Of a stretch of 23,364 nucleotides of DNA, positions 13,702-21,782 are shown in pieces. Numbering within the stretch: position 1 is the first letter of the stretch; the number at the start of each line of letters is the position of its first letter. The DNA comes from an uncultured Pseudomonadota bacterium. Lineage in GTDB: Bacteria > Pseudomonadota > Gammaproteobacteria > Burkholderiales > SCOH01. The notes beneath the pieces are model-generated. The model made no database searches. It saw only the letters and a program-made list of their open reading frames with translations, and had not been told where the DNA came from. Made by a program: the position numbers and the translations under genes. Location: assembly GCA_937863215.1 (NCBI GenBank), contig CALMFQ010000564.1, positions 1-23,364 on the forward strand, in the 5' to 3' direction.

Positions 13702-16587
13702 TCAGCTCTCTGCCGGCAACAGCAAGGTGAATATGGCGCCACCGCCCGGATCGTTGCTGGCGTAAACCTCGCCACCGTGGTCGCGCACGATATCGCGACA
13801 GATCGCCAGCCCCAGCCCGGTGCCGCCCCCCTGGCTGTGGGTGGTGCTGCCCTGAGTGAACTTGTCGAAAATCGCCTCCAGCTCGTCCAGCGCCACTCCC
13901 GGCCCTTCGTCGCGCAGGCGGATTCCGGCACCGATTCCGCCGCGCCGCATCGGCTGATTGTGCAGATAGCCGAGATAGATGGATTTGCCCTCGGGGGTGA
14001 ATTTGGCGGCGTTGCCCAGCAGATTGACCAGCACCTGAATGATCCGGTTGCGATCGCAGATCAGCGCAATCGGCTGCGCATCGGGCTGGTAGCTCAGACA
14101 CAGGCCGCGACTGTCGAGCAGCGGACGGATTTCCGCCAGCGCATCCTCGACCAGATCCTGCAAGCGGCACGGGCCGAGGTCGTAGCTCATCTTGCCGGCT
14201 TCCAGCTTGGCCAGATCGAGCAGATCGTTGATCAAGGTCAGCAGCCGCTTGCCGCTGACGTTGATACGCTCGTAATAGCGCCGCAACTGCTCATCGGCCG
14301 CCGATTCTGCCTTTTCCAGGCCCAGCCCGGAATAACTGAGAATGGCATGCATCGGTGTGCGCAACTCATGGCTCATACTGGCAAGAAAACTCGACTTGGC
14401 CAGGCTGGCCGCCTCAGCGGCCTCCTTGGCTTCGGTCAGTGCGTATTCGATGGCTTTCTGCTGGGCGATATTGGTGTAAAACGCAAACACATAACGCATC
14501 GCCCCCTGTTCATCCCACAATGCCGTACGATTGACCAGCACCGGGATGGAGGCACCGCTGCGCGACGGCAGCACTATCTCCACGCCGTTGTCGGCCTGAC
14601 GCAGCCAGCCGGCAACGGCAGTCGGTGTCTGCAAGCCGGACGGCATGCCAAGTAGAGCCTGCGAGCTGAAGCGGCTGGCAAAATCCTCGCGATCATAGCC
14701 CAGCATGATGCGCATTGCCGGGTTCACCAGCTGCAGCTGCAGATCGGCATCGAATAATACGAAGCCATCGGCACAGGTTTCGATGATGGTGCGGTTCAGC
14801 TCCTCGCTGCGCTTGAGTTGCGCTTCGGCGCGGCGGCGGCAGCTGATATCCTCGATCAGTGCAATGGTGCCGATCTCCGGATGCACGCCGTCGATCGCCC
14901 GGCAGTAAACGTTGGCCCAGAACACGCCGCCATCGCAGCGCCGGAACAGGATTTCGTCGTTGAACACGCCGCCGCCGCGCAGCACTGCAGCAGCGGCGTC
15001 GCGAAAGCGCTGCGCACCGGTAAAATCGGCGAACAGCTGCTCTGCTCCCATGCCGAGCAAATCCCGCTCTGCCACGCCGAACATGCCTTCCAATGCAGGA
15101 TTGACAAGCCGGATACGACTCTCCACGGTCATCAGGATGGCCAGCGGCGTTGCGGCAAAAATGGCGCGCAACTCAGCGGTGCGCTCGTCAACCAGTTGCT
15201 GCAGCTGGTCGCGATGGCGGCGCAATTCGGCTTCGCCACGGCGGCGCTCACTGATGTCGCGTGCGGCGACGCAGTAACAGGTATCGCCATCGAACAGCAG
15301 CCGGTTGAGCACCATCTCCACCGGAATGCGCTCGCCGCGGCTCGGGCTCAGCACCGCTTCGAACTGGATGCGCAAATGCTGGTCGGTGCGCGCCAGTAAC
15401 TGCTGCCAATCGACATCGTCAGCCAGTAAACGCGTCGACGAAATCGGGTGCCCGATCAGATCGCTGCGGGCAATGCGCAGCCGGTCGCAGACCACCGCAT
15501 TGACGTAGGCAACAGTCAGATCCTGGCGCAGCCAGAGCACAAAATCCGGCGACTGGTCGACCGCGAATTGCGTCAATGCCAGTTGCCGATCCGACTCCTG
15601 CGCATGCCGCAATTGCCGCATCGCCATCCAGAACAGCAGACCCAGCGCCAGCAAGGCAATGGCCAGCAATGTCAGTCGCTGGTTACGCTCCCTCTCCCAG
15701 CCGGCCAGCGCCTGCCCCAGACTGACCCCCACCACCACGTACAGGCGCGGCGAGGTGGATGCCTTGACTGCATACAGGCGCTCCTGCGTACCGATCAGAT
15801 CGCGCGCCACCGTCACCTCCGGCCGTTGCGCCAGCGCCTGCAGGCGCGCAGGTGCAACCGCAACCGGGCGCGACGACAGATAACCGTCGGCACCGGGGAA
15901 TTGCAGCAATTCCTGGCCCCGCTCGTTGTACAGCGCGATCACCGAGCCTTCCGGCATTTCCAGCGAGGTATAGAAACGGGCAAAATAATCCGGCTCCAGG
16001 CCGGTCAGGATCACGCCGCCGAAGCTGCCATCCGGGCGCGACACACGCCGTGTCAGCGGAATCAGCAATTTGCCGTCGGTGCGGCTGGTAAGTGGCAATG
16101 ACAGCAGGTATTCGAGGCCGGGGTCCTCGCGGTGCAGGGTGAAATAATCTCGATCGGCCAGCGACACCCGCCCGACCGGATAGATCAACCCATGTGCATG
16201 CAGCATGCCGTTGCTGCGGATGGCGATGATGCCGCGGATCTGCGGCGTCACCGCAATGCGGTCGCGCATCAAGGCATACAACGGCGGCTCTGCAACGCCA
16301 TCGACACCGCCCAGCCGTTCGACCAGCTCGACCACCGGCTGCATCGCCTGCTGCGCGGAGATCATGGTGCGGCTGGCATGCTCCTCCAGACTGCGCGCCA
16401 ACCGGCTCGACTGCAGCCGGGCATCGTCAAGCGTGCGCTCACGGCTATCGACGATCGACCAGACGGTGATGCCGACCAGCAGGATGCCGAACATCCCGAA
16501 TAGCGCCGACAGCCACAGACGCAGATTGTAAAAGGTGGTGTAGTTATGCGGCATGTTCGGTACCGGGTTGCGCCCCGTCCAGCGCAC
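13702..16587 (-). CDS. Membrane sensor histidine kinase with PDC-like sensor and three PAS domains
   Basis: The 961-residue protein should sense a signal in the periplasm and inside the cell and autophosphorylate on His740. Order: first membrane helix (about 22-46), periplasmic PDC/dCache-like sensor (about 47-303, with DRDYF and SRPDGSFGGVILTG segments), second membrane helix (304-323), PAS domains at about 335-450, 470-590 and 595-712, HisKA with SFLASMSHELRTP (733-745), and a HATPase with N-box NLLGNAAKF (855-863), DEGPGV (893-898), FDKF and GGTGLGLAI (920-929). No receiver domain follows and no regulator gene is adjacent, so it is an orphan here. The start is GTG 16587 after a GGAAGGG sequence; an ATG at 16554 is an alternative. 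The ligand is unknown. Confidence 0.9.
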   Translation of the reverse strand: MRWTGRNPVPNMPHNYTTFYNLRLWLSALFGMFGILLVGITVWSIVDSRERTLDDARLQSSRLARSLEEHASRTMISAQQAMQPVVELVERLGGVDGVAEPPLYALMRDRIAVTPQIRGIIAIRSNGMLHAHGLIYPVGRVSLADRDYFTLHREDPGLEYLLSLPLTSRTDGKLLIPLTRRVSRPDGSFGGVILTGLEPDYFARFYTSLEMPEGSVIALYNERGQELLQFPGADGYLSSRPVAVAPARLQALAQRPEVTVARDLIGTQERLYAVKASTSPRLYVVVGVSLGQALAGWERERNQRLTLLAIALLALGLLFWMAMRQLRHAQESDRQLALTQFAVDQSPDFVLWLRQDLTVAYVNAVVCDRLRIARSDLIGHPISSTRLLADDVDWQQLLARTDQHLRIQFEAVLSPSRGERIPVEMVLNRLLFDGDTCYCVAARDISERRRGEAELRRHRDQLQQLVDERTAELRAIFAATPLAILMTVESRIRLVNPALEGMFGVAERDLLGMGAEQLFADFTGAQRFRDAAAAVLRGGGVFNDEILFRRCDGGVFWANVYCRAIDGVHPEIGTIALIEDISCRRRAEAQLKRSEELNRTIIETCADGFVLFDADLQLQLVNPAMRIMLGYDREDFASRFSSQALLGMPSGLQTPTAVAGWLRQADNGVEIVLPSRSGASIPVLVNRTALWDEQGAMRYVFAFYTNIAQQKAIEYALTEAKEAAEAASLAKSSFLASMSHELRTPMHAILSYSGLGLEKAESAADEQLRRYYERINVSGKRLLTLINDLLDLAKLEAGKMSYDLGPCRLQDLVEDALAEIRPLLDSRGLCLSYQPDAQPIALICDRNRIIQVLVNLLGNAAKFTPEGKSIYLGYLHNQPMRRGGIGAGIRLRDEGPGVALDELEAIFDKFTQGSTTHSQGGGTGLGLAICRDIVRDHGGEVYASNDPGGGAIFTLLLPAES

Positions 16588-16659
16588 CGGCCCTTCCCAC
16601 GAATATCGGACAAGTAATGTTTCTTAATCTTGGCAGCAAACGGCCAATAGGCAAGCTTT

Positions 16660-18573
16660 TCAGCCCTTTTGCCGGGATTCGAGCTCCTCCCAGCGTGCCA
16701 GCATCTCCAGCAACTGCAGTTCGATTTCCTCGACACGCGCATGAATCTGCGCACCGCGCGCCGGATCGGTGCGGAACAAGTCCGGATCGAGCAGCTGCTG
16801 GTTCAGCCCGGCGCTTTCCTGCTCCAGCGTTTCGATCTGCTGCGGCAACGCTGCCAGTTCGCGGGTTTCGTTATAACTCAGTTTGACCGAACGCTGGCGC
16901 TGCGGAGCCGGTTCGGCAGCCTTGTCGGCAACGCGCGCTTGTGGCGCCGACGACAGCTGCGGCGCCGCGGCACGGCTCTGCGCCAACACCCAGTCGCTGT
17001 AGCCGCCGACATATTCACGCAGCAGTCCGTCGCCCTCGAACGCGATAACCTGGGTTACCACATTATCGAGAAACGCACGGTCGTGGCTGACGAGGAATAC
17101 AGTACCGGGATAATCGGCCAGCAGCTGCTCCAGCAGATCGAGGGTATCGATATCCAGATCGTTGGTCGGCTCGTCCAGCACCAGCACGTTGGCCGGGCGG
17201 GTAAACAGGCGCGCCAGCAGCAGCCGGTTGCGCTCGCCGCCGGACAGCGAACGCACCGGCGAACGGGCACGCTCCGGCGCAAACAGGAAATCTTCCAGAT
17301 AGCTGATGACGTGCTTGCGCGTCTGGCCGATTTCGATGAATTCGTGCCCCTGGCTCACCACATCGATAACGGCGGCATTTTCGTCGAGCTGGGTGCGGAA
17401 CTGGTCGAAATAGGCGATTTCCAGCTTGGTACCCTGCTTCACCGAGCCAGAGTCCGGCTGCAATTCACCGAGAATCAGCTTCAGCAGCGTAGTTTTGCCG
17501 GCGCCGTTCGGCCCCAGCAGGCCAATACGATCGCCGCGCTGGATACGAGTGGAAAAATCGCGAATGATGATTTTGCCGCCGTAGGCCTTGGAAACGTGCT
17601 CCAACTCCGCTACCAGCTTGCCGGAGCGCTCGCCACTGTCAATGTTGAACTGTACCTGGCCTTGCTGTTCGCGCCGCGCGGCGCGATCCTTGCGCAGTTG
17701 CTCCAGCCGGCGGATGCGGCTTTCACTGCGGGTGCGGCGCGCTTCGACCCCCTTGCGAATCCAGACTTCTTCCTGCGCCTGCAGGCGGTCGGCCTTGCGC
17801 TGTACCACCGCCTCCATCTCCAGCATTTCCGCTTTGCGCGTCTGGTAAGTGGAGAAATTGCCGGGAAAGCTGACCAGCACGCCCCGATCCAGTTCGACAA
17901 TACGAGTGGAGATATTGTCCAGAAAGCGCCGGTCGTGCGTGATGACCACCACCGCTCCGGCAAAGCCCTGCAGCAACTTTTCCAGCCATTCGATCGCCGC
18001 TACGTCGAGGTGATTGGTAGGCTCGTCCAACAGCATCAGATTGGGTTCGGCCACCAGCGCACGCGCCAGTGCCACGCGCTTTTTCCAGCCACCGGAAAGG
18101 CTGTCGATCGGCGTGTCCGCAGCCAGGTTCAGATGGCTCAGCACCGACTCGACCAGACTGTTGAAGCGCCAGCCGTCGAGGCGCTCCAGTTCATTCTGCA
18201 ATTCGTGCATGCTGCCAAGCAGCGCCTCGACATCGGCATCTGCAGCCCCCATCCGGGCACTGATCTGGTGGTAATCGAGCAACAGCCGGCGCAATTCGCC
18301 CAAACCCTCGGCTACCGCCTCGAATACGCTCTGGCCGGGCGCGAACTGCGGCTCCTGCGACACGTAGGCCAGACGCAGATCCTTGACGCGTACGATCTTG
18401 CCGTCATCCAGATGGCTAACGCCGGCCATCGCCTTCAATAATGAGGATTTGCCACAGCCGTTGCGTCCGATCAGGCCGACCCGCTCTCCGGCATCAATCG
18501 AAAAATCGGCACGATCGAGCAGAGCCACGTGGCCGAACGCGAGGCAGGCTTTATCAATGGTAAGCAACGGCAT
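16660..18573 (-). CDS. uup: ABC-F family ATPase Uup
   Basis: Uup is a soluble twin-ATPase of the ABC-F family that acts on ribosomes and nucleic acid structures; loss raises precise transposon excision in E. coli. The 637-residue protein has two ABC domains. The first has Walker A GRNGCGKSS (36-44), signature LSGGWKKR (159-166) and LLDEPTNHLD (181-190). The second has GPNGAGKTT (354-362), LSGGERNR (443-450) and LDEPTNDLD (466-474). A charged linker (about 250-310) joins them, and a coiled-coil C-terminal domain (about 560-637) marks Uup rather than other ABC-F proteins. There are no membrane segments. GGAAG lies 8 nt before the ATG, and an extended -10 promoter lies upstream. It is followed by the sensor kinase gene after 72 nt. 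Confidence 0.95.
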   Translation of the reverse strand: MPLLTIDKACLAFGHVALLDRADFSIDAGERVGLIGRNGCGKSSLLKAMAGVSHLDDGKIVRVKDLRLAYVSQEPQFAPGQSVFEAVAEGLGELRRLLLDYHQISARMGAADADVEALLGSMHELQNELERLDGWRFNSLVESVLSHLNLAADTPIDSLSGGWKKRVALARALVAEPNLMLLDEPTNHLDVAAIEWLEKLLQGFAGAVVVITHDRRFLDNISTRIVELDRGVLVSFPGNFSTYQTRKAEMLEMEAVVQRKADRLQAQEEVWIRKGVEARRTRSESRIRRLEQLRKDRAARREQQGQVQFNIDSGERSGKLVAELEHVSKAYGGKIIIRDFSTRIQRGDRIGLLGPNGAGKTTLLKLILGELQPDSGSVKQGTKLEIAYFDQFRTQLDENAAVIDVVSQGHEFIEIGQTRKHVISYLEDFLFAPERARSPVRSLSGGERNRLLLARLFTRPANVLVLDEPTNDLDIDTLDLLEQLLADYPGTVFLVSHDRAFLDNVVTQVIAFEGDGLLREYVGGYSDWVLAQSRAAAPQLSSAPQARVADKAAEPAPQRQRSVKLSYNETRELAALPQQIETLEQESAGLNQQLLDPDLFRTDPARGAQIHARVEEIELQLLEMLARWEELESRQKG

Positions 18574-18602
18574 CGAATTGGCTTCCAGTTGGCAAAGCGC
18601 AG

Positions 18603-18611
18603 ATTATAACA
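18603..18611 (-). promoter_or_regulatory. Extended -10 promoter for uup
   Basis: On the minus strand TGT-TATAAT is a perfect extended -10, 30 nt upstream of the uup ATG. No -35 hexamer is visible at the right distance (CGCGGC). The first eleven bases, TGTTATAATCT, are identical to those of the yceF promoter. Confidence 0.65.
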
Positions 18612-18641
18612 GGCCGCCCAGCCTCGCCGCGGCGGAAAGCA

Positions 18642-18665
18642 GACGGCCCGCTATCGCGGGCCGTC
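18642..18665 (-). terminator. Hairpin terminator after the peroxiredoxin gene
   Basis: A perfect 10-bp stem (GACGGCCCGC / GCGGGCCGTC) with a 4-nt loop lies 27 nt after the stop of the peroxiredoxin gene and before the uup promoter. It is followed by TGCTTTCC on the minus strand, so the U-tract is weak. The stem strength and position still favour a terminator that separates the two units. Confidence 0.65.
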
Positions 18666-18691
18666 GTGCGTGAATGGCATCCAAGTCGGGC

Positions 18692-19237
18692 TTATGGCTT
18701 GCCGGTTAGCTGGCGCAGGGCGGCAATAATTTCGGCGGAATTCTTCGCCGTATCCGCGCCCTGATACACGCGCTCGATGCGCCCTTGCGGATTGATGAGG
18801 AAGGTATTGCGCTTGGCAATTCTGGTGATCAGCAGATCGCGTAGCGAGCCGTAAGCCGACGCGACATTGCCATCCTTGTCGGAGAGCAATGGAAACGGCA
18901 GCTTGTGCTTCCTGGCAAAATCGACATGCGAGGCATGATCGTCAACGCTGATACCCAGCACTTCTGCACCGAGAATTTTCAGCACGGCGAAATCATCGCG
19001 GAATTTGCACGCCTGCTCGGTACAGCCAGGCGTGTCATCCTTCGGATAGAAGTACAGCACCACCCACTTGCCACGATACTGCGACAACGACTGCAGAACA
19101 CCATTCTGATCCGCCAGCGAAAAATCCGGCGCATTGCTGCCCACAGCCGGCACCGGCGCGGCATTGGCTCCAGCCGCAAACCAGATACCGCAACACAACA
19201 TCAGCACGCGCAGCGCATGCAGCAGAGTTTTCATCAT
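18692..19237 (-). CDS. Exported peroxiredoxin, BCP/PrxQ type
   Basis: Thiol peroxidases of this type reduce hydrogen peroxide and organic peroxides. The core matches BCP/PrxQ: APDFSLADQNG (36-46), WVVLYFYPKDDTPGCTEQAC (58-77) with peroxidatic Cys72 and resolving Cys77 in the C-x4-C spacing of PrxQ, and FPLLSDKDGNVASAYG. Unlike standard cytosolic BCP, the 181-residue product starts with a signal peptide (about residues 1-26, ending AGANA), so it should act in the periplasm or at the membrane. The start at 19237 overlaps the crcB stop by 4 nt (ATGATG). The frame continues upstream inside crcB, but that extension is antisense-like shadow in a different frame. Its reductant is not evident. Confidence 0.92.
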   Translation of the reverse strand: MMKTLLHALRVLMLCCGIWFAAGANAAPVPAVGSNAPDFSLADQNGVLQSLSQYRGKWVVLYFYPKDDTPGCTEQACKFRDDFAVLKILGAEVLGISVDDHASHVDFARKHKLPFPLLSDKDGNVASAYGSLRDLLITRIAKRNTFLINPQGRIERVYQGADTAKNSAEIIAALRQLTGKP

Positions 19238-19605
19238 GACAACCTGACCAGGAAAATACCGAATGCGGTCAATAGTAACGAACCAATCAAGTGAAGTGAA
19301 GCCGTTACCAACGCCTGCCCCAAATGACCATTCAGCAACATCGCGGTCACTTCGGCGGAAAAGGTGGAAAACGTGGTCAGGCCACCGAGAAAGCCGGTGA
19401 TGCACAGCAGTTTGAGCGACTGCGGCCAGTGCGGATGCTGGTCGAATGCGGCAAATGCAATCCCGACCAACAGGCCACCGAGCAGGTTGGCAGCCAGAGT
19501 ACCGAGCGGCATCATTTTGCTGAGCGGATTCAACCACAAGCCCAATCCCCAGCGTAGCCACGCCCCCAGCGAAGCGCCGACAGCAATGGCAAACAGTGCC
19601 TGCAC
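19234..19605 (-). CDS. crcB: Fluoride ion channel CrcB/Fluc
   Basis: CrcB exports fluoride as a small dimeric membrane channel. The 123-residue protein has four hydrophobic helices and the family signatures MPLGTLAANLLGG and TGFLGGLTTFSTFSAEV, which line the fluoride path, and matches E. coli CrcB in length and order. I chose GTG at 19605, which gives a standard N-terminus (VQALFAIAVGASLGAWLRW); the frame is open to 19665, but the added residues overlap the DUF302 gene and are unlike CrcB. The gap to the upstream stop is 4 nt, so it is the middle gene of a tight operon. I see no fluoride riboswitch before the operon. Confidence 0.94.
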   Translation of the reverse strand: MQALFAIAVGASLGAWLRWGLGLWLNPLSKMMPLGTLAANLLGGLLVGIAFAAFDQHPHWPQSLKLLCITGFLGGLTTFSTFSAEVTAMLLNGHLGQALVTASLHLIGSLLLTAFGIFLVRLS

Positions 19606-19609
19606 CGGC

Positions 19610-20167
19610 TCAGCCCGCAGTCCGCACCGCTGCCAAGGGCGCCAGCGGCGCCTTGCGCACAGCACTTTCCTTCTCGTCCGGCTCGGTCTTGGGCGGATTC
19701 AGTGCATCCTTGATGATGCCGATCACCAGCGCATCCACGTCGCGAAACAATTTTTGCGCCTGAGTCGAGCCGCCCTTGGGAATGCGTCGGTAGGCTACAT
19801 TGACGACCTTCGGCGCCTCGGGCACAACATAAATACTGACCATCAGCGGGCAGTAAACGATATTGCTGCTGTTGGCTTCCATCAGCTTGCGCCCGAGACC
19901 GGGACTGCAAAATTCGAGCGCCTCGGCGTTGACATATACCGGGCGAATCGCACCCACTTCCCTGGCCGTTTTTTCCAGCATGTCGTTGATCTGGATCGAA
20001 TGGGTCAACGCCATGCCGCGCCGGGTAACCTCCAGCGCCAGATTGTCGCGCACCTCCTCGAAACTGCCGGTCTTGCTCAACACTTCGATCGCGGCTTCGT
20101 TGGCAAATGCTGCACGGGCAAGGAAAAAAACACTGCAGAACAACAGAATTGATGCGCGAGGATTCAT
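19610..20167 (-). CDS. Exported DUF302-domain protein
   Basis: The 185-residue product has a signal peptide (MNPRASILLFCSVFFLARAAFA) and a DUF302-like domain at about residues 28-130. Typical segments are GSFEEVRDNLALEVTRRGMA, followed by LEFCSPGLGRKLMEANSSN and YCPLMVSIYV. In DUF302 proteins this Cys-containing strand pattern is conserved, but no biochemical role is established. A low-complexity tail rich in Ala, Pro, Glu and Lys follows. GGAG lies 8-9 nt before the ATG. It is the first gene of the DUF302-crcB-peroxiredoxin unit. The family assignment is by pattern recognition and would benefit from a profile search. Confidence 0.8.
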   Translation of the reverse strand: MNPRASILLFCSVFFLARAAFANEAAIEVLSKTGSFEEVRDNLALEVTRRGMALTHSIQINDMLEKTAREVGAIRPVYVNAEALEFCSPGLGRKLMEANSSNIVYCPLMVSIYVVPEAPKVVNVAYRRIPKGGSTQAQKLFRDVDALVIGIIKDALNPPKTEPDEKESAVRKAPLAPLAAVRTAG

Positions 20168-20207
20168 CTCGCCTACTCCACAACGACGCTACACGGGAAT
20201 TTGGACT

Positions 20208-20241
20208 GGCTGGCGCCGGAAACCGCGCCAGCCTTTAATTT
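20208..20241 (+). terminator. Terminator-like hairpin between the DUF302 and zinc-ribbon genes
   Basis: A 9-bp stem (GGCTGGCGC at 20208-20216, complement at 20225-20233) with an 8-nt loop is followed by TTTAATTT on the plus strand. No plus-strand gene ends here. On the minus strand it follows the zinc-ribbon stop by 75 nt but has no U-tract, so it could be a weak two-way terminator or part of the leader before the DUF302 gene. The rest of the 141-nt gap shows nothing definite. Confidence 0.35.
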
Positions 20242-20308
20242 AGCAGGGGAACAGCGAGAAATACAACAAGAGTCGGATCAGCGGGAATCCGGCGCTGGCA
20301 GGACAGTG

Positions 20309-20509
20309 TCATTGACCGACATTACTGCGGTCTACCGGCACCACACCGATATTGCGCATGATCGCACCGCATTCCACACAGCGGATATCGCCCGACGGGT
20401 GCAAATGGAACAGATCGGCGCAACAACGGGTGCAAAAATAAACCGGGCCAGGCTCCTTGGTTTGTTTCACTGGCTTGCGATACTTGGCCATATCAATGAT
20501 TTGCGCCAT
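20309..20509 (-). CDS. Small zinc-ribbon protein
   Basis: The 66-residue product carries two CxxC pairs, FCTRC (Cys26, Cys29, plus an adjacent Cys30) and CVECG (Cys44, Cys47), separated by 14 residues; this is a zinc-ribbon layout. The N-terminus is basic (MAKYRKPVKQTKEP), suggesting possible nucleic acid or protein contact. I do not recognise a named family. GGGAG at 20517-20521 is 7 nt before the ATG at 20509, a good ribosome-binding site, which makes the gene credible despite its size. A second in-frame ATG lies 6 codons in (20491). The gene stands alone, with a promoter-like region containing a palindrome upstream. Confidence 0.75.
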   Translation of the reverse strand: MAQIIDMAKYRKPVKQTKEPGPVYFCTRCCADLFHLHPSGDIRCVECGAIMRNIGVVPVDRSNVGQ

Positions 20510-20567
20510 TGCTAATCTCCCGGTACGTGCGGTTTGAGGCAGATGCGTTGCTTCGATCAGTAACAGT

Positions 20568-20596
20568 ACTTTAGTATAATCTTATACTCGAATCAA
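20568..20596 (-). promoter_or_regulatory. Promoter with embedded palindrome upstream of the zinc-ribbon gene
   Basis: A perfect inverted repeat AGTATAA-TC-TTATACT occupies 20573-20588. On the minus strand it lies in the spacer of TTGATT (20591-20596) and TAAAGT (20568-20573), which are 17 nt apart and each match four of six consensus bases. TATACT inside the repeat could also serve as a -10. The layout looks like a regulator site overlapping a promoter. The rest of the 151-nt gap down to the ald stop shows no gene and no clear terminator. Confidence 0.4.
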
Positions 20597-20660
20597 CACT
20601 ATCCTGCTCGCCGCATACAGCCTGCCCTGCCGCGCCGGTTCTGCCTCTGGAGCAAACACT

Positions 20661-21782
20661 TCAAAGCGTCTGCAACGCCTTTTCTGGCGCCACCGCTGCA
20701 ATTCCCAGCGCTTCGCCGACGGCAAAATTGGCAAGTTCGCCAGCGCAGATATTCAAGCCGCTGCGAAAATATATGTCATCCGTCAATGCACCTTTCACTC
20801 CGGAATTGGCCAGGCGCAGCACGAACGGCAGGGTTGCATTGTTCAACGCAAAGCTCGATGTGCGCGGCACAGCGCCCGGCATGTTGGTCACGCAGTAATG
20901 CACCACGCCTTCGTCGAGGTACACCGGGTCGGCATGCGTGGTCGGCCGCGAAGTCTGGCAACAGCCCCCCTGATCGATCGCGACATCGACAATCGCCGCG
21001 CCATCCGGCATCGACTTGACCATCTCGCGCGTGACCAGCTTCGGCGCAGCCGCCCCCGGGATCAGGATTCCGCCGATCAGCAGATCGGCATTCCGCACTG
21101 CGGTAGCGATTGCCTCGGTAGTCGAGTACATGGTCTGCAGCCGGCTGCCGAATTGCAGCTGGATACGATGCAGCGCATCCAGATTGCGATCCAGCACGGT
21201 AACCTGCGCCCCCATGCCGGCAGCAATGGTTGCCGCATGGCTGCCAACCACGCCGGCACCGAGGATCACCACCTGCGCCGGCATCACCCCAGGCACACCA
21301 CCCAGTAACACGCCACGCCCGCCGCTGATTTTCTCCAGGCAGGTGGCTCCGGCCTGCACCGACAGACGCCCCGCCACCGCCGACATCGGCGCCAGCAACG
21401 GCAGGCCGCCGCCCGCGCTGCCGATGGTCTCGTAGGCAATGCAGGTGGCGCCGCTGCGCAGCAGATCCAGCGTCTGCTGTTTGTCCGCCGCCAAATGCAG
21501 ATAAGTGAACAGAATCTGCCCTGCGCGCAACATGGCGCGTTCGCCGGGCTGCGGTTCCTTTACCTTGACGATCATTGCCGCCTGCGCGTAGATATCGGCA
21601 ACGCTGGCGTGCAGCGTCGCGCCAGCCGCCAGATAATCGGCATCGCTGAATCCGGCACCGCTACCGGCGCCATTTTCTACCATCACCCGGTGGCCGTGTG
21701 CGACCAGTTCACGCACCGACCCCGGTAGCAGACCAACCCGGTATTCGTGCACCTTGATTTCCTTGGGTACGCCGATCAGCAT
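20661..21782 (-). CDS. ald: Alanine dehydrogenase
   Basis: Ald interconverts L-alanine with pyruvate and ammonia using NAD. The 373-residue protein has normal length and the known active-site residues at family positions: Arg15 in EYRVGLLPG, Lys75 in VKVKEPQPGE, His96 in YLHLAAD and Asp270 in VDVAIDQGGC. The Rossmann motif is GAGVVG (175-180). TNMPGAVPRTSSFALNNATLP is another typical segment. GGATAGGAAAA precedes the ATG as ribosome-binding site. A TATAGT hexamer at 21814-21819 could be its -10, but no fitting -35 is visible. It is divergent from prfC over a 177-nt gap that holds no gene. Confidence 0.97.
   Translation of the reverse strand: MLIGVPKEIKVHEYRVGLLPGSVRELVAHGHRVMVENGAGSGAGFSDADYLAAGATLHASVADIYAQAAMIVKVKEPQPGERAMLRAGQILFTYLHLAADKQQTLDLLRSGATCIAYETIGSAGGGLPLLAPMSAVAGRLSVQAGATCLEKISGGRGVLLGGVPGVMPAQVVILGAGVVGSHAATIAAGMGAQVTVLDRNLDALHRIQLQFGSRLQTMYSTTEAIATAVRNADLLIGGILIPGAAAPKLVTREMVKSMPDGAAIVDVAIDQGGCCQTSRPTTHADPVYLDEGVVHYCVTNMPGAVPRTSSFALNNATLPFVLRLANSGVKGALTDDIYFRSGLNICAGELANFAVGEALGIAAVAPEKALQTL

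Noticed and set aside
16588..16659. Promoter for the sensor kinase in the 72-nt gap after uup
   Set aside because: Several AT-rich hexamers exist, but no pair has acceptable matches and spacing; the kinase may be read from the uup transcript.
16669..18441. Plus-strand open frame (590 codons) opposite uup
   Set aside because: Antisense to a complete ABC-F gene with all its motifs; the translated sequence is Gln/Arg/Ala-rich and resembles no family.
19238..19561. Upstream extension of the peroxiredoxin frame through crcB
   Set aside because: This part reads crcB in another frame. The signal peptide and the 4-nt overlap both place the start at 19237.
19530..20183. Overlapping minus-strand frame of 217 codons in the DUF302 region
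   Set aside because: It is out of frame with the DUF302 protein, which has a signal peptide, domain-like sequence and a ribosome-binding site; this frame shows Arg/Gly-rich shadow composition.
20168..20308. Fluoride riboswitch before the DUF302-crcB operon
   Set aside because: I looked for the conserved riboswitch segments on the minus strand and did not see them. The only structure is the hairpin at 20208-20233.
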